Below are positions 13,725 to 23,733 of a DNA stretch of 51,621 nt, piece by piece. Position numbers and translations under genes: made by a program. The stretch spans positions 1 to 51,621 of the forward strand of contig CALGBY010000053.1 of assembly GCA_937886445.1 (NCBI GenBank), written 5' to 3'. Position 1 is the first letter of the stretch. Each line of letters starts with the position of its first letter. Origin of the DNA: an uncultured Clostridia bacterium. GTDB lineage: Bacteria > Bacillota > Clostridia > Christensenellales > Aristaeellaceae. Under the pieces are notes generated by a model that saw only the letters and a list, made by a program, of their open reading frames with translations, was not told the origin of the DNA and made no database searches.

Positions 13725-14398
13725 TGCGTGTATTCGCAATCGGCGATCTGCATCTGCCCGGCGGTGATGACAAACCGATGGATGTTTTCGGTGAGCGCTG
13801 GGAAGGTCATTTTGAAAAGATCAGCCGGGACTGGAAACAAAAAGTTACCGATGAGGATGTTGTACTGATCCCCGGAGATATTTCCTGGGCAATGCAGCTT
13901 GAAAACGCACTGCCGGATCTGGCGTCTGTCGCTGCCCTTCCCGGCAGCAAGATCCTTTTGCGCGGAAACCACGATTACTGGTGGAGCTCGCTTACCCGTG
14001 TGAGAGAAAGCCTTCCGGACGGAATGTACGCGCTTCAGAATGACGCGCTGCGTCTCGGTGACTGTGTGTTTTGCGGTTCCAGGGGGTGGACCGGAGAAGA
14101 GACCGCGGAGGACAGGAAGATCTATACGCGTGAACTGATCAGGCTGGAGCTTAGCCTGCAGAACGCGATGTCTCTCGGAGGAAGAATGATCGCCCTTTGC
14201 CATTATCCGCCGGTAAATGAAAAAGGAGACGCGAGCAAGGTATCCGCTTTGCTTGAAAAATACGGCGCTGAGTATGCTGTGTACGGCCACCTGCACGGAG
14301 CCCATGTCAACGCGTTCAACGGGGAGAGCCGGGGAGTGCGTTACGCGTGTGTATCGTGTGACCAGACGGATTTTTGCCTGACCGAGCTGGAACTGTGA
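13724..14398 (+). CDS. Calcineurin-like metallophosphoesterase
   Basis: 224 residues with the complete metallophosphoesterase motif set: GDLHL (residues 7-11), GDISW (about 49-53), GNHDYWW (about 83-89), HYPP (about 161-164) and GHLHG (about 188-192). These residues bind a dinuclear metal centre. The early WAMQ and DYWWSS features fit the COG1768-like branch of predicted phosphohydrolases. The substrate is unknown. It is translationally coupled to the zinc-ribbon gene and followed by a terminator. Confidence 0.88.
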   Translation: MRVFAIGDLHLPGGDDKPMDVFGERWEGHFEKISRDWKQKVTDEDVVLIPGDISWAMQLENALPDLASVAALPGSKILLRGNHDYWWSSLTRVRESLPDGMYALQNDALRLGDCVFCGSRGWTGEETAEDRKIYTRELIRLELSLQNAMSLGGRMIALCHYPPVNEKGDASKVSALLEKYGAEYAVYGHLHGAHVNAFNGESRGVRYACVSCDQTDFCLTELEL

Positions 14399-14442
14399 CC
14401 GGATACGAAGCTTTGCGAACATAAACAAATACGGTGATACAG

Positions 14443-14471
14443 AGACTGTGCCTGAGGTACAGTCTTTTTTG
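14443..14471 (+). terminator. Intrinsic terminator after the phosphoesterase
   Basis: AGACTGT (14443-14449) pairs with ACAGTCT (14459-14465), followed by TTTTTT. Confidence 0.88.
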
Positions 14472-14506
14472 TTTGCCGTAACATGAGCGGACCGAAAATT
14501 GTGCTG

Positions 14507-14618
14507 AAAGTGGAGCACAGCACATTGTAAGTGGCATATTGCTACATAGAAGTGGAATAGATGATGCAGAATTATTGGCTTTTCCATGCGTTTGTGGAAA
14601 TGTGATACACAAAAGTGG
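14507..14618 (+). promoter_or_regulatory. Array of AAGTGG boxes on a 21-bp grid
   Basis: GTGG cores start at 14510, 14531, 14552, 14594 and 14615. Every interval is 21 bases or 42 where the fourth slot (14573) is degenerate. The full boxes are AAAGTGG, TAAGTGG, GAAGTGG, TTTGTGG and AAAGTGG. Such GTGG repeats are the known target type of the transcription factor MraZ, but those arrays are normally spaced about 10 bases apart and sit at the promoter. This one is more than 300 bases upstream of mraZ. Confidence 0.7.
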
Positions 14619-14925
14619 TTTTCATATTCGCTCAGCACCCGCGGAAGCTCCGGAAACTGCCGCGGGATGCCCGTTTATCAAATTATTAATCTTTTGTAAT
14701 GATTTGGCCGAAATAAAATGCCAGAATTTGGAAACAAAAACCGGCATAATAAACAAATATATACAAGAAAATTATTGAACATGCACAAAACACGACGCAA
14801 TAAGCAGCAATGTCAGGGCGGATCGTATGCATGATGTACAAACATTTGTTTTCATATGCTTCGCATTTGAGTCGAAATATTACGGAAATGTTATCCAAAA
14901 ATGAAAATATCGTTTGGAAAAATTG
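14619..14925. other. AT-rich spacer upstream of mraZ
   Basis: About 300 bases much richer in A and T than the surroundings, between the distal GTGG array and the mraZ promoter. No gene on either strand and no convincing promoter or hairpin could be supported. Confidence 0.5.
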
Positions 14926-14954
14926 TTGCACGAATATCGGAAGTGGAGTAAAAT
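14926..14954 (+). promoter_or_regulatory. Probable mraZ/dcw promoter
   Basis: TTGCAC at 14926-14931 and TAAAAT at 14949-14954 with a 17-base spacer. A GTGG box sits inside the spacer (14943-14946), which is suited to repression by MraZ. Transcription from here would begin near 14961, after the first possible mraZ start codon. Confidence 0.55.
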
Positions 14955-15000
14955 GGTATGCGAAGCCCACAAAGTGGTAAATATGTGGCGGATTGTGTGG
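14940..15000 (+). promoter_or_regulatory. Promoter-proximal MraZ-type boxes
   Basis: GAAGTGG (14940), AAAATGG (14950), AAAGTGG (14971), TATGTGG (14982) and TGTGTGG (14994) are spaced about 10, 21, 11 and 12 bases apart, so they lie on one face of the helix. AAAGTGG repeats at ten-base steps are the described MraZ box type. They cover the -10 region and the beginning of the transcript. Confidence 0.7.
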
Positions 15001-15536
15001 TGCATGAGATGGCGGATGAGGAAGTGAACAGCGTAAACGGCGTAGAAACGCCGTCTGATTGCGCTGCAGAGAATGCTCAGAAGCCGTTTCTCGGCTTTAC
15101 CGGCTGCTATGACCACGGGATCGATACCAAGGGCAGAATGATCATTCCGGCAGCCTTCCGTGAGGCTTTGGGCAGCCCCTTTGTGGCAGGCCTCACGCTT
15201 GATATGAAGGCGATCGCGCTCTATCCGATCAGTGAGTGGGTCAGGCAGCAGGAAATGCTGCAGAAATTACTTGAAAAAGATATGCGCATGCAAAAGCTGA
15301 TCGACAGGATCAGCAAATATTCTTTCTGCGACAGCGAAATGGACGCTCAGGGAAGGCTGCTGCTGCCCGGAAAGCTGAGAAATATGATCCTCAGGGATAC
15401 ACATGATGTGGAAGTCAGCGGCGCGAGAACGCATATCCGTATCGTAAGCGCCGAGACCGCCGCTCAGGAAGAAGAAGAGTTTGAGCGTGATGTTCCGGAT
15501 GTACTGAGCTTTATCGCTGAGATCCAGAACAAATAA
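14958..15536 (+). CDS. mraZ: Transcriptional regulator MraZ
   Basis: MraZ is a ring-forming, AbrB-fold DNA-binding repressor of the division and cell-wall cluster. Both half-domains are visible: YDHGIDTKGRMIIPAAFREALG (about residues 51-72) and a second SEMDAQGRLLLPGKLRNM (about 126-143). The frame from ATG 14958 gives 192 residues with about 47 extra N-terminal residues of low complexity; MraZ is normally about 143-150. ATG 15009 is the other plausible start and would agree better with the predicted promoter, though its ribosome site is poor while ATG 14958 has GGAG nearby. It opens the dcw cluster, but rsmH, normally the next gene, is absent. Confidence 0.93.
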   Translation: MRSPQSGKYVADCVVHEMADEEVNSVNGVETPSDCAAENAQKPFLGFTGCYDHGIDTKGRMIIPAAFREALGSPFVAGLTLDMKAIALYPISEWVRQQEMLQKLLEKDMRMQKLIDRISKYSFCDSEMDAQGRLLLPGKLRNMILRDTHDVEVSGARTHIRIVSAETAAQEEEEFERDVPDVLSFIAEIQNK

Positions 15537-15538
15537 GC

Positions 15539-15600
15539 TTGAAAAAGTGTACGGCTTATTTTCAAACAGCCCATCGGTGCCTCATCCGGAGGGCAGCCCA
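15539..15600 (-). repeat. MITE core fragment between mraZ and ftsL
   Basis: Read on the plus strand, TTTTCAAACAGCCCATCGG (15559-15577) and the following GTGCCTCATCCGGAGGGC correspond to the reverse complement of the central part of element copies B (about 9743-9800) and C (about 27648-27712). The hairpin TTGAAAA...TTTTCAA is also kept (15540-15566). Terminal repeats are missing, so this is a fragment. Confidence 0.7.
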
Positions 15601-15625
15601 TAAGTATGATGACAGGTGAACGGCT

Positions 15626-16159
15626 ATGATGACGATAGAGAAGAACACCGTAAAAACGAACAGAATGAAGTACACTCAGGCAGGAGTGCGTACAGTGAAT
15701 GCCGGCAGCGATTTTCGCTTTTCCGGTAATGTGTTCGTTGCGGACGGAAACATATCGGCGGAGTCTCCCAATGATATTTTCTGCTCCAATGACAGCGGAA
15801 TGCCGAAAAGAAAGCGCCCCGTATCCTTTACATGGAAAAAAGCGCTTACGCCGCTTGCCGCGCTGTTTTTGATTTTCTCGACCGTGATCTGCGTAAAGGC
15901 CGTTCAGATCAGCGATATGAAAACTGAACTGGCAAGGCTGAAAAGCGATACGACGGGACTGAGATACAAAAATGAGGATCTGCTCGGACAAATCAGGGAA
16001 GAAACAGACCCCGCCCATATCTGCTACAAAGCGGTGCAGGAACTGGGCATGGTCAACAGCCTGGGAGCGGATACGGTATATCTGACAGTCAACGCGAACG
16101 GAACGGTGACCGCGGAAAGGTCGAACGGGAACCGCGTCATACAGACAGGAAGCAGGTAA
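15626..16159 (+). CDS. ftsL: FtsL-like septum protein
   Basis: 177 residues. A basic cytoplasmic N-terminus of about 70 residues is followed by one transmembrane segment (about 74-93, PLAALFLIFSTVICVKAV) and a short coiled coil (about 95-125). Then comes AVQELGMVNSLGADTVYLTV, which resembles the end of FtsL/DivIC proteins. FtsL forms the FtsQLB (DivIB-DivIC-FtsL) complex that controls septal synthesis. Position between mraZ and murE supports the call; the sequence itself is only weakly conserved in this family. ATG 15626 or 15629, with AGGTGAAC upstream. Confidence 0.78.
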   Translation: MMTIEKNTVKTNRMKYTQAGVRTVNAGSDFRFSGNVFVADGNISAESPNDIFCSNDSGMPKRKRPVSFTWKKALTPLAALFLIFSTVICVKAVQISDMKTELARLKSDTTGLRYKNEDLLGQIREETDPAHICYKAVQELGMVNSLGADTVYLTVNANGTVTAERSNGNRVIQTGSR

Positions 16160-16180
16160 ACAGAATTCGGGGTGAGTAAG

Positions 16181-17635
16181 ATGAAAATCAGCGAATTGGC
16201 GAGATCAGCCGGGTATGAGCTGATAGGGGTAAACGGAGATTGCGAGATCAGCGATATCAGCATGGACAGCCGCTCCCGAATGAAGGAATGGCTGTTTTTC
16301 TGCGTATCGGGCGCGCGCTTTGACGGCCATGCTTTTGCGGCGCAGGCCATTGAAAACGGCGCAGTCGCTCTTTGCGTGGAGCACGAGCTTCAGCTCCCTG
16401 TTCCGCAGATCATTGTGAGAAACACAAGGCGCGCGATGACACGGATGGCGGCCGCGTTTTTCGGCTATCCTGCGCAGCGAATGAAGATCTTCGGTATTAC
16501 GGGCACAAAGGGAAAAACGACGACCAGTTATCTGGTAAAGGCGATCCTCGAGCAGGCCGGCTATAAGACCGGATTGATCGGTACGACTGGAAACATGATC
16601 GGCAGCGAATACATCCGATCGGCTTTTACCACGCCGGAACCGATCGATCTGCACCGTACATTCCGCAGGATGGCGGATGAGGGCGTGCAGGCGGTAAGCA
16701 TGGAGGTCTCCGCGCACGCGCTTGAAATGGGCCGTCTGGAGGGTATTGTTTTTGAGGCGGGCTGCTATACCAACCTGTCTCAGGATCATCTTGATCTGTT
16801 TGGCACGATGGAAGCGTATTTTCAGTGCAAAAAGAGCTTCTTTACTCCGAAATGGCTGAAAAATGCCGCTTTGAACGCGGATGAAGAAACGACATCCAGG
16901 ATCGTGAACGATATCAAGGTTCCTTTTTCCACATACGGGATCTGCGAAAACGCCGATATCTACGCGCGCGATATCGAGATCAGCGAAGAAGGCGTAAGCT
17001 TTGTAATGAAGCTGTTTTCGGTAAGCGAATACCCGATCCGTATGAAGATGACCGGCATGTTCAATGTATATAACGCGCTGGCATCGGCTGCCGTGGCACT
17101 GATCGCCGGGATCAGCCCGGAGGATATCCGTGCCGGTCTTGAAAGCGTAAAGAGTGTTCCCGGGCGCTGCGAGATGCTGGATACGCACACCGAATACAAG
17201 GTGCTTCTGGATTATTCCCATTCTCCGGACGCTTTGCAGAATATTCTGACCGCTGTGCATGAGTTTGCCAGAGGCCGTGTGATCTGTCTGTTTGGCTGCG
17301 GCGGAGACCGTGATACGGGAAAAAGGCCTATCATGGGAGAGATCAGCGGCAGAATGGCGGATTACTCAATCCTGACCAGCGATAACCCGCGCTCTGAGGA
17401 TCCTATGGAGATCCTCGCGGCAGTGGAAGAGGGGATCCGTCCGACCGGCGGAAAATACACGGTGATCGAAAACCGCCGTGAAGCGATCCGTTTCGCGCTG
17501 CAGTTTGCCAGAGAAGGGGATATCGTGATCCTGGCGGGCAAGGGGCATGAGACCTATCAGGAAATCAAGGGCATCAAGCGTCCCTTTGACGAGAAGCAGG
17601 TAGTAAAGGAACTGCTGGAAGAAATGAAAAACTGA
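16181..17635 (+). CDS. murE: UDP-MurNAc-tripeptide synthetase MurE (meso-DAP type)
   Basis: About 484 residues. Adds the third amino acid to UDP-MurNAc-L-Ala-D-Glu. The ATP site is GITGTKGKTTTSYL, the linker and ligase domains carry YSHSPDAL and GCGGDRDTGKRP, and the substrate-selecting motif is DNPRSEDP. The Arg of DNPR contacts the second carboxylate of meso-diaminopimelate, so a DAP-type peptidoglycan is predicted rather than a lysine type. The frame begins at GTG 16172, but GGGGTGA at 16169-16175 is best spaced for ATG 16181. It is followed directly by mraY. Confidence 0.95.
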   Translation: MKISELARSAGYELIGVNGDCEISDISMDSRSRMKEWLFFCVSGARFDGHAFAAQAIENGAVALCVEHELQLPVPQIIVRNTRRAMTRMAAAFFGYPAQRMKIFGITGTKGKTTTSYLVKAILEQAGYKTGLIGTTGNMIGSEYIRSAFTTPEPIDLHRTFRRMADEGVQAVSMEVSAHALEMGRLEGIVFEAGCYTNLSQDHLDLFGTMEAYFQCKKSFFTPKWLKNAALNADEETTSRIVNDIKVPFSTYGICENADIYARDIEISEEGVSFVMKLFSVSEYPIRMKMTGMFNVYNALASAAVALIAGISPEDIRAGLESVKSVPGRCEMLDTHTEYKVLLDYSHSPDALQNILTAVHEFARGRVICLFGCGGDRDTGKRPIMGEISGRMADYSILTSDNPRSEDPMEILAAVEEGIRPTGGKYTVIENRREAIRFALQFAREGDIVILAGKGHETYQEIKGIKRPFDEKQVVKELLEEMKN

Positions 17636-17653
17636 CGGAATGAGGCGTACTTT

Positions 17654-18679
17654 ATGATACTGATGACCTTCGGACCGCTTGCGGCCGCGCTTTTGATCGT
17701 GCTTTTGGTAATGCCGTTCTTTCTCCCGTTTCTCAAAAAGCTCAAGTTCGGGCAGACGATCTACGAATTGGGGCCGCAGGCACATCTTTCCAAGCAGGGC
17801 ACGCCCAATATGGGCGGGATCGTGATAGCGCTCGGAACACTGATCGCCGGCGTAGCGGGCGCTCTGCTCTGCCAGAAGGAATGGGGAACCGCCTGCCGCC
17901 TGTATCCCCTTCTGTTTACCATGATATTCTCCATGGCAGTCGGCTTTGCGGATGACTTTATCAAGGATGTGAAGAAGAATCACGAGGGCCTGAAGCCGAT
18001 GCAGAAGATCGCGGGACAGGTGATCGTGGGTCTCGCGGTATCAGTATACTGCTATTTCACGGCGGGATCGGATATCCTGCTGCCCTTTACCGCGGGAAAG
18101 ACCTGGGATCTGGGCATTTTCTATATCCCGTTGATGACCGTTCTTGTGATCTTCATGACCAATTCGGCTAATCTTCAGGATGGTGTGGACGGGATCCTCT
18201 CAACGGTGACCATGATCGGAATGATGGCGTTCGGCCTGATCGCAGTATTGCTGAAGGACAGCATCATGCAGCAAAACGGCGCGGGCTGCGCGGCGGTCTG
18301 CTTCGCGCTCACCGGCGCCTGCCTCGGCTTTTTCCGGTTCAACCATCACCCGGCAAAGATCTTCATGGGAGATACCGGAAGCATGTTCATCGGCGGCGCG
18401 ATGGTGGGGATCGCCATGGCCTGCAAGTGCCAGCTTCTTCTGCTGCTGATCTGCTTTACCTCTGTAATGAGCAGCGTATCCGTCATTCTGCAGACGACTT
18501 ACTTCAAGATCACCAAAAAGAAATACGGACAGGGAAAACGCATATTCAAAATGGCGCCCATTCATCACCATTTTGAGCTGTGCGGCATGAGTGAGGAAAA
18601 AGTCGTTTTGATGTATGAACTGGTCACTTTTGTTCTCAGCGCGGCTGCGGTACTTTCATTGATCGGCTTCTTCGGGTAA
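17654..18679 (+). CDS. mraY: Phospho-MurNAc-pentapeptide translocase MraY
   Basis: 341 residues with about ten transmembrane segments. Transfers phospho-MurNAc-pentapeptide to undecaprenyl phosphate, forming lipid I. Catalytic and substrate motifs are present: ADDFIKDVKK, NSANLQDGVDGI, GDTGSMFIGGAMVG and HHHFEL. murF, which normally separates murE and mraY, is missing; only 18 bases lie between the two genes. Confidence 0.96.
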   Translation: MILMTFGPLAAALLIVLLVMPFFLPFLKKLKFGQTIYELGPQAHLSKQGTPNMGGIVIALGTLIAGVAGALLCQKEWGTACRLYPLLFTMIFSMAVGFADDFIKDVKKNHEGLKPMQKIAGQVIVGLAVSVYCYFTAGSDILLPFTAGKTWDLGIFYIPLMTVLVIFMTNSANLQDGVDGILSTVTMIGMMAFGLIAVLLKDSIMQQNGAGCAAVCFALTGACLGFFRFNHHPAKIFMGDTGSMFIGGAMVGIAMACKCQLLLLLICFTSVMSSVSVILQTTYFKITKKKYGQGKRIFKMAPIHHHFELCGMSEEKVVLMYELVTFVLSAAAVLSLIGFFG

Positions 18680-18685
18680 TATATT

Positions 18686-18720
18686 GCCGGTACTTCCGTG
18701 TTTCCGGAAGGCCGGCTTTT
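18686..18720 (+). terminator. Stem-loop between mraY and murD
   Basis: GCCGG...TTCCG pairs with CGGAA...CCGGC, followed by TTTT. It is probably a partial terminator or a mRNA processing structure inside the operon, since murD has no obvious promoter of its own. Confidence 0.5.
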
Positions 18721-18752
18721 CATTGGAAACAACAAAACGGAGGCACATTGAT

Positions 18753-20120
18753 ATGAGTGAATTCAACGGGAAAAAGATATTGGTGCTCGGTATGGCACGC
18801 AGCGGGATCGCCACCGCGAAGCTGCTGCTTCGTGAAGGGGCGGAGGTCACGATCAGTGATCTGAAATCCAGGGAAGCCTTCGGAGATGACCTGAATGAGA
18901 TCCTGAAAGCTGGATGCCGCGATGAACTGGGCAGGGAGGTATCCTGTGAACTGCTGAAAAAGCAGGATCTGCTGGTGATCTCTCCCGGTGTACCTATTGA
19001 TGCCGCTCCTGTGAAGCTGGCGGAGGAAAACGGTATCCCCGTGATCGGTGAACTGGAAATGGCATGCCGCCTTGTAAAAGGACCGATGGTCGCGGTCACC
19101 GGAACAAACGGAAAGACAACCACTGTGACCCTGCTTGGCGAAATGTTCAAAGCGGCCGGAAATGAAGTGTATGTATGCGGCAATATCGGTTATCCCGTAA
19201 GCGCCGCCGTGCTTGAAGCAGGGGATAACGCTGTGATCGTTGCGGAGGTCTCCTCCTTCCAGCTGGAAAGCATTGAACGGTTCCATCCTCTCAGCGCCGC
19301 CGTACTGAACATTACCGAGGATCACCTGAACCGCCACAAAACCATGAAGCGGTATACGGAACTGAAGAAACGGGTATTTGAAAACCAGAATGAAAACGAT
19401 ATCGCCCTGATCAATATGGATGATCCGCTTTCGGAAGGTCTTTCGGATGGCCTGAAAGCACATACCGTGTATTTTTCCCGAAAAAAGGAGCCGGAGCAGG
19501 GAGCCTTTGTGCGTAACGGAAGGATCATGCTTCGCCTGAACGGAGCGGAAAACGATATATGCGCGGCGGAGGATGTGTACATTCCCGGCCCTCACAACCT
19601 GGAAAACGCGCTGGCGGCTTCGCTGATCGCCTATTCACGCGGTGTGCAGCCTGAGGTGATCGCGGAGGTACTGAAAACCTTCAGAGGAGTTGAGCACCGT
19701 ATCGAGTTTGTGCGCGAGCTGGACGGCGTACGGTATATCAATGACAGCAAGGGGACCAATACGGATTCCACCGTGAAGGCGGTCGCCTCAATGACGCGTC
19801 CTACTGTGCTGATCCTGGGCGGCTCCGACAAGCATGTTCCATTTGACGCGATGGCAGAATATATTCTTTCATCCGGCATGATCACACATTGCGTTCTGAT
19901 GGGGCAGACCGGCCCTCAGATACGGGCCGCGCTTTTGAAGGCCGGCTTCACGGCGCTGACAGACGCGAATGACATGAAGGATGCCGTTGAAAAGAGCCGT
20001 GCGCTGGCCGTGAACGGCGGAAACGTGCTGCTTTCTCCGGCCTGTGCCTCATTTGACATGTTTACAGGCTTTGAACAGCGCGGAGAAGTATTCAAACAGA
20101 TCGTAAACGGATTGGAGTAA
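18753..20120 (+). CDS. murD: UDP-N-acetylmuramoylalanine--D-glutamate ligase MurD
   Basis: About 455 residues. Adds D-glutamate to UDP-MurNAc-L-alanine. Motifs are LGMARSGIATAKLLL at the N-terminus (UDP-binding Rossmann-like domain), the ATP-binding VAVTGTNGKTTTVTLLGEM, EVSSFQLESIERF, NITEDHLNRH and the C-terminal NDSKGTNTDSTVKA. The open frame extends to 18684, but ATG 18753 has CGGAGG at 18738-18743 and gives the standard N-terminus MSEFNGKKILVLGMARSG. Confidence 0.96.
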   Translation: MSEFNGKKILVLGMARSGIATAKLLLREGAEVTISDLKSREAFGDDLNEILKAGCRDELGREVSCELLKKQDLLVISPGVPIDAAPVKLAEENGIPVIGELEMACRLVKGPMVAVTGTNGKTTTVTLLGEMFKAAGNEVYVCGNIGYPVSAAVLEAGDNAVIVAEVSSFQLESIERFHPLSAAVLNITEDHLNRHKTMKRYTELKKRVFENQNENDIALINMDDPLSEGLSDGLKAHTVYFSRKKEPEQGAFVRNGRIMLRLNGAENDICAAEDVYIPGPHNLENALAASLIAYSRGVQPEVIAEVLKTFRGVEHRIEFVRELDGVRYINDSKGTNTDSTVKAVASMTRPTVLILGGSDKHVPFDAMAEYILSSGMITHCVLMGQTGPQIRAALLKAGFTALTDANDMKDAVEKSRALAVNGGNVLLSPACASFDMFTGFEQRGEVFKQIVNGLE

Positions 20121-20124
20121 ATAC

Positions 20125-21003
20125 ATGCAGGATCCCGGACAGGATTTCTTTGAGCCCGGTACGGAGCAGAGACCGGGACGGTATGGCGAAAAAAAGAAAA
20201 GGCTGCGTGCGCTGCCGATGGCCGCGGTGATACTGGCGGCAGTGTTTGCGCTGTGCTGGTTTGTTGTGTTTCGCGTTCGGAACACCGAGGTGGAGATCCT
20301 TTTTGATGCCGGCGCCGATCCGATGGGAGAGAAGAGATGGACAAAGGATGCCGTCCTTGAAGCCTGCGGGCTGAACGGGCATGTGAATTACTTTACGGTG
20401 AGTGAAGAGGGGATCAGGGAAAGACTTGTGAATAACCCTGAACTGAAGCTGGAAGGCTTTGAAAAGAGCTTTCCCGCTTCACTCAGCCTGACAGTAAGGC
20501 AGCGGCAGAAAACGGCCTGTATCGAAGCGTACGGGATGCGCTATATCGTGGATGAAGACGGTATGATCCTGGACAGGACCGACCTTACGGACAGCACATA
20601 TGACTGCCTGATCACAGTGACCGGGCTGAACCTGAAGAATTCTCAGGCTGTACGCGGAAACGAGATCGTACTGGGAGATACCAGACAGTCGGATGCCTTC
20701 AAAGAACTGCTTTCGGATCTGCGGAATATGGATCTGCTTTACGGAAGACTGAGCAACGGCACCCCCTATATCGCTTACAGCAGGCTGAATCTTTCCGACC
20801 CGGAGCACATCACATTTTCCACTTCGGACGGTCTGTTTGAGATCAATATCACGATCGATCTTGATTCGCCGGATACCGATATCAGGCCTAAGCTGCGCAC
20901 AATGGATTATGTGCTCAGGGAGGTCCGTACCGATCCGGAAGCCAGAAACGGGGGAACACTGGAGGTCGTTGCCGTCGGTGAGGCGGTACTCACCCCGAAA
21001 TAG
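20125..21003 (+). CDS. divIB: Cell division protein FtsQ/DivIB
   Basis: 292 residues: cytoplasmic basic N-terminus, one transmembrane segment at about 32-52 (MAAVILAAVFALCWFVVF), a POTRA domain (about 55-130) and a beta domain. The stretch SFPASLSLTVRQRQKTACIE is the typical end of POTRA and start of the FtsQ domain. It scaffolds the divisome with FtsL and DivIC. In a full cluster murG or ftsW would precede it; here it follows murD by four bases. Confidence 0.88.
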   Translation: MQDPGQDFFEPGTEQRPGRYGEKKKRLRALPMAAVILAAVFALCWFVVFRVRNTEVEILFDAGADPMGEKRWTKDAVLEACGLNGHVNYFTVSEEGIRERLVNNPELKLEGFEKSFPASLSLTVRQRQKTACIEAYGMRYIVDEDGMILDRTDLTDSTYDCLITVTGLNLKNSQAVRGNEIVLGDTRQSDAFKELLSDLRNMDLLYGRLSNGTPYIAYSRLNLSDPEHITFSTSDGLFEINITIDLDSPDTDIRPKLRTMDYVLREVRTDPEARNGGTLEVVAVGEAVLTPK

Positions 21004-21066
21004 AGCGTTCAATACAGGAAGAATAAGAAAAAATGCCGAAATCCTGTAGAAAATTGTATTTTTCTC

Positions 21067-21095
21067 TTGCAAAATTATCACGAAAAGATTACAAT
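21067..21095 (+). promoter_or_regulatory. Promoter of ftsA-ftsZ
   Basis: TTGCAA at 21067-21072 and TACAAT at 21090-21095, 17-base spacer, in the only AT-rich gap of the downstream dcw cluster. Confidence 0.75.
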
Positions 21096-21172
21096 AAAGT
21101 GACCGAATAGGTATTTGTTATTCGGAAGGTTTTTATGTACAAAACGAATACCTGATGAACGGAGAGGATCTG

Positions 21173-22348
21173 ATGAGAAATACAGTGGCTGCTTTGGATT
21201 TCGGTACCAGCAAAATCGTTGCTTTGGTGGCGGAACCCGGTTCTTCTGTCCGGTGCAATATCATCGGCGCGGGAACAACTCCCTACGACGGTTTCCTTGA
21301 CGGACAGTGGAATGCGCCGGATTCGTTGAATGAATGTATCGAAAACGCCATACATGCTGCCGAAAATCAGGCAAAGATGAGAATCCGCGAGATCAATATC
21401 GGCATTCCGGGCGATTTCTGCCAGGTTCGTACAGTAGAGGCGAAGGTCGAGCTGCAGGGAGCAGATCCGAAGGTAACGGACAGTGATATCGACGCGCTGT
21501 TTGAGCGCGCGAGTGAAGCGCTCGGCGATGTGAGAGGAGATATCATCCACCGCAGTCCCGCCTGGTTTATCGTGGATGACGGGAAAAAAGTTCAGGAACC
21601 CAAGGGAATACGCGGATATGAGCTGCGCGCGATGATCTCTTTTGTGATCGCGGAGCCGTTTTTCCTGGAGGATGTCGCTTCCCGCCTGCGCACGCTCGGG
21701 ATCTCTGTGACCGGTTATTTTTCCACCCCGACAGGCCAGGCCATGATGTTTCTGCCGTCTGAGGAACGCGACCGTACCGCTGTGATCATCGATATGGGAT
21801 ACCTGAATACCGAAGTGATGACAGTTGAAGGCGACGCGCTCACCAGCCTGAAGGTGATCCCGATGGGCGGAGGACATATCGCGGCTGATCTGGCTTACGG
21901 TCTTGATATCCCGCTGAGCGGAGCGGAACAGATCAAGCGCCAGTATGTATACGGGCTGGCTGATATGGAAGGCAGCTTTGATATCACCGATAAAGAGGGC
22001 AATAATCAGAGCTACGATAAGAAAAAGGTACAGGAAATACTGGAAGCCCGTGCCGAGGAGATCTGCGATGCCGTGAAGGACGCGATCAGGACCAGCGGAG
22101 TCAAACTGAGTAACTGGTCTCCTGTGTACCTGACCGGCGGCGGACTGGTGCTCAACCGCGGCGGAAGAGATTATTTGTCCGCACGCCTTGAAAAGCCGGT
22201 ACGCGAGCTGCCCCGTAAGGCGGTCAAGCTTACCAGCCCCGCCTATTCTTCCACTCTGGGCCTTCTGAATCTCATTGTTGAGAATGTGGCCGAAACCAAG
22301 AGCAATTCCGGCGTCGGCGGTTTCTTCCGTAATCTGTTCGGATCCTGA
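21173..22348 (+). CDS. ftsA: Cell division protein FtsA
   Basis: About 391 residues. An actin-fold ATPase that tethers FtsZ to the membrane. Seen: phosphate-1 loop ALDFGTSKIVALVAE, phosphate-2 VIIDMGYLNTEV, adenosine motif VYLTGGGLVL, and a C-terminal amphipathic helix VGGFFRNLFGS for membrane attachment. ATG 21173 is chosen over 21155 because GGAGAGG at 21161-21167 is correctly spaced. It directly precedes ftsZ. Confidence 0.92.
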   Translation: MRNTVAALDFGTSKIVALVAEPGSSVRCNIIGAGTTPYDGFLDGQWNAPDSLNECIENAIHAAENQAKMRIREINIGIPGDFCQVRTVEAKVELQGADPKVTDSDIDALFERASEALGDVRGDIIHRSPAWFIVDDGKKVQEPKGIRGYELRAMISFVIAEPFFLEDVASRLRTLGISVTGYFSTPTGQAMMFLPSEERDRTAVIIDMGYLNTEVMTVEGDALTSLKVIPMGGGHIAADLAYGLDIPLSGAEQIKRQYVYGLADMEGSFDITDKEGNNQSYDKKKVQEILEARAEEICDAVKDAIRTSGVKLSNWSPVYLTGGGLVLNRGGRDYLSARLEKPVRELPRKAVKLTSPAYSSTLGLLNLIVENVAETKSNSGVGGFFRNLFGS

Positions 22349-22379
22349 CGCGTCGATTACAATCTGAGGAGGATCAATT

Positions 22380-23723
<1,344 letters not shown>

Positions 23724-23733
23724 TATGATCAAT

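Noticed and set aside
14507..14618. Regular repeats as a CRISPR array
   Set aside because: The repeated unit is only about 6 bases, far too short, and no cas gene is near.
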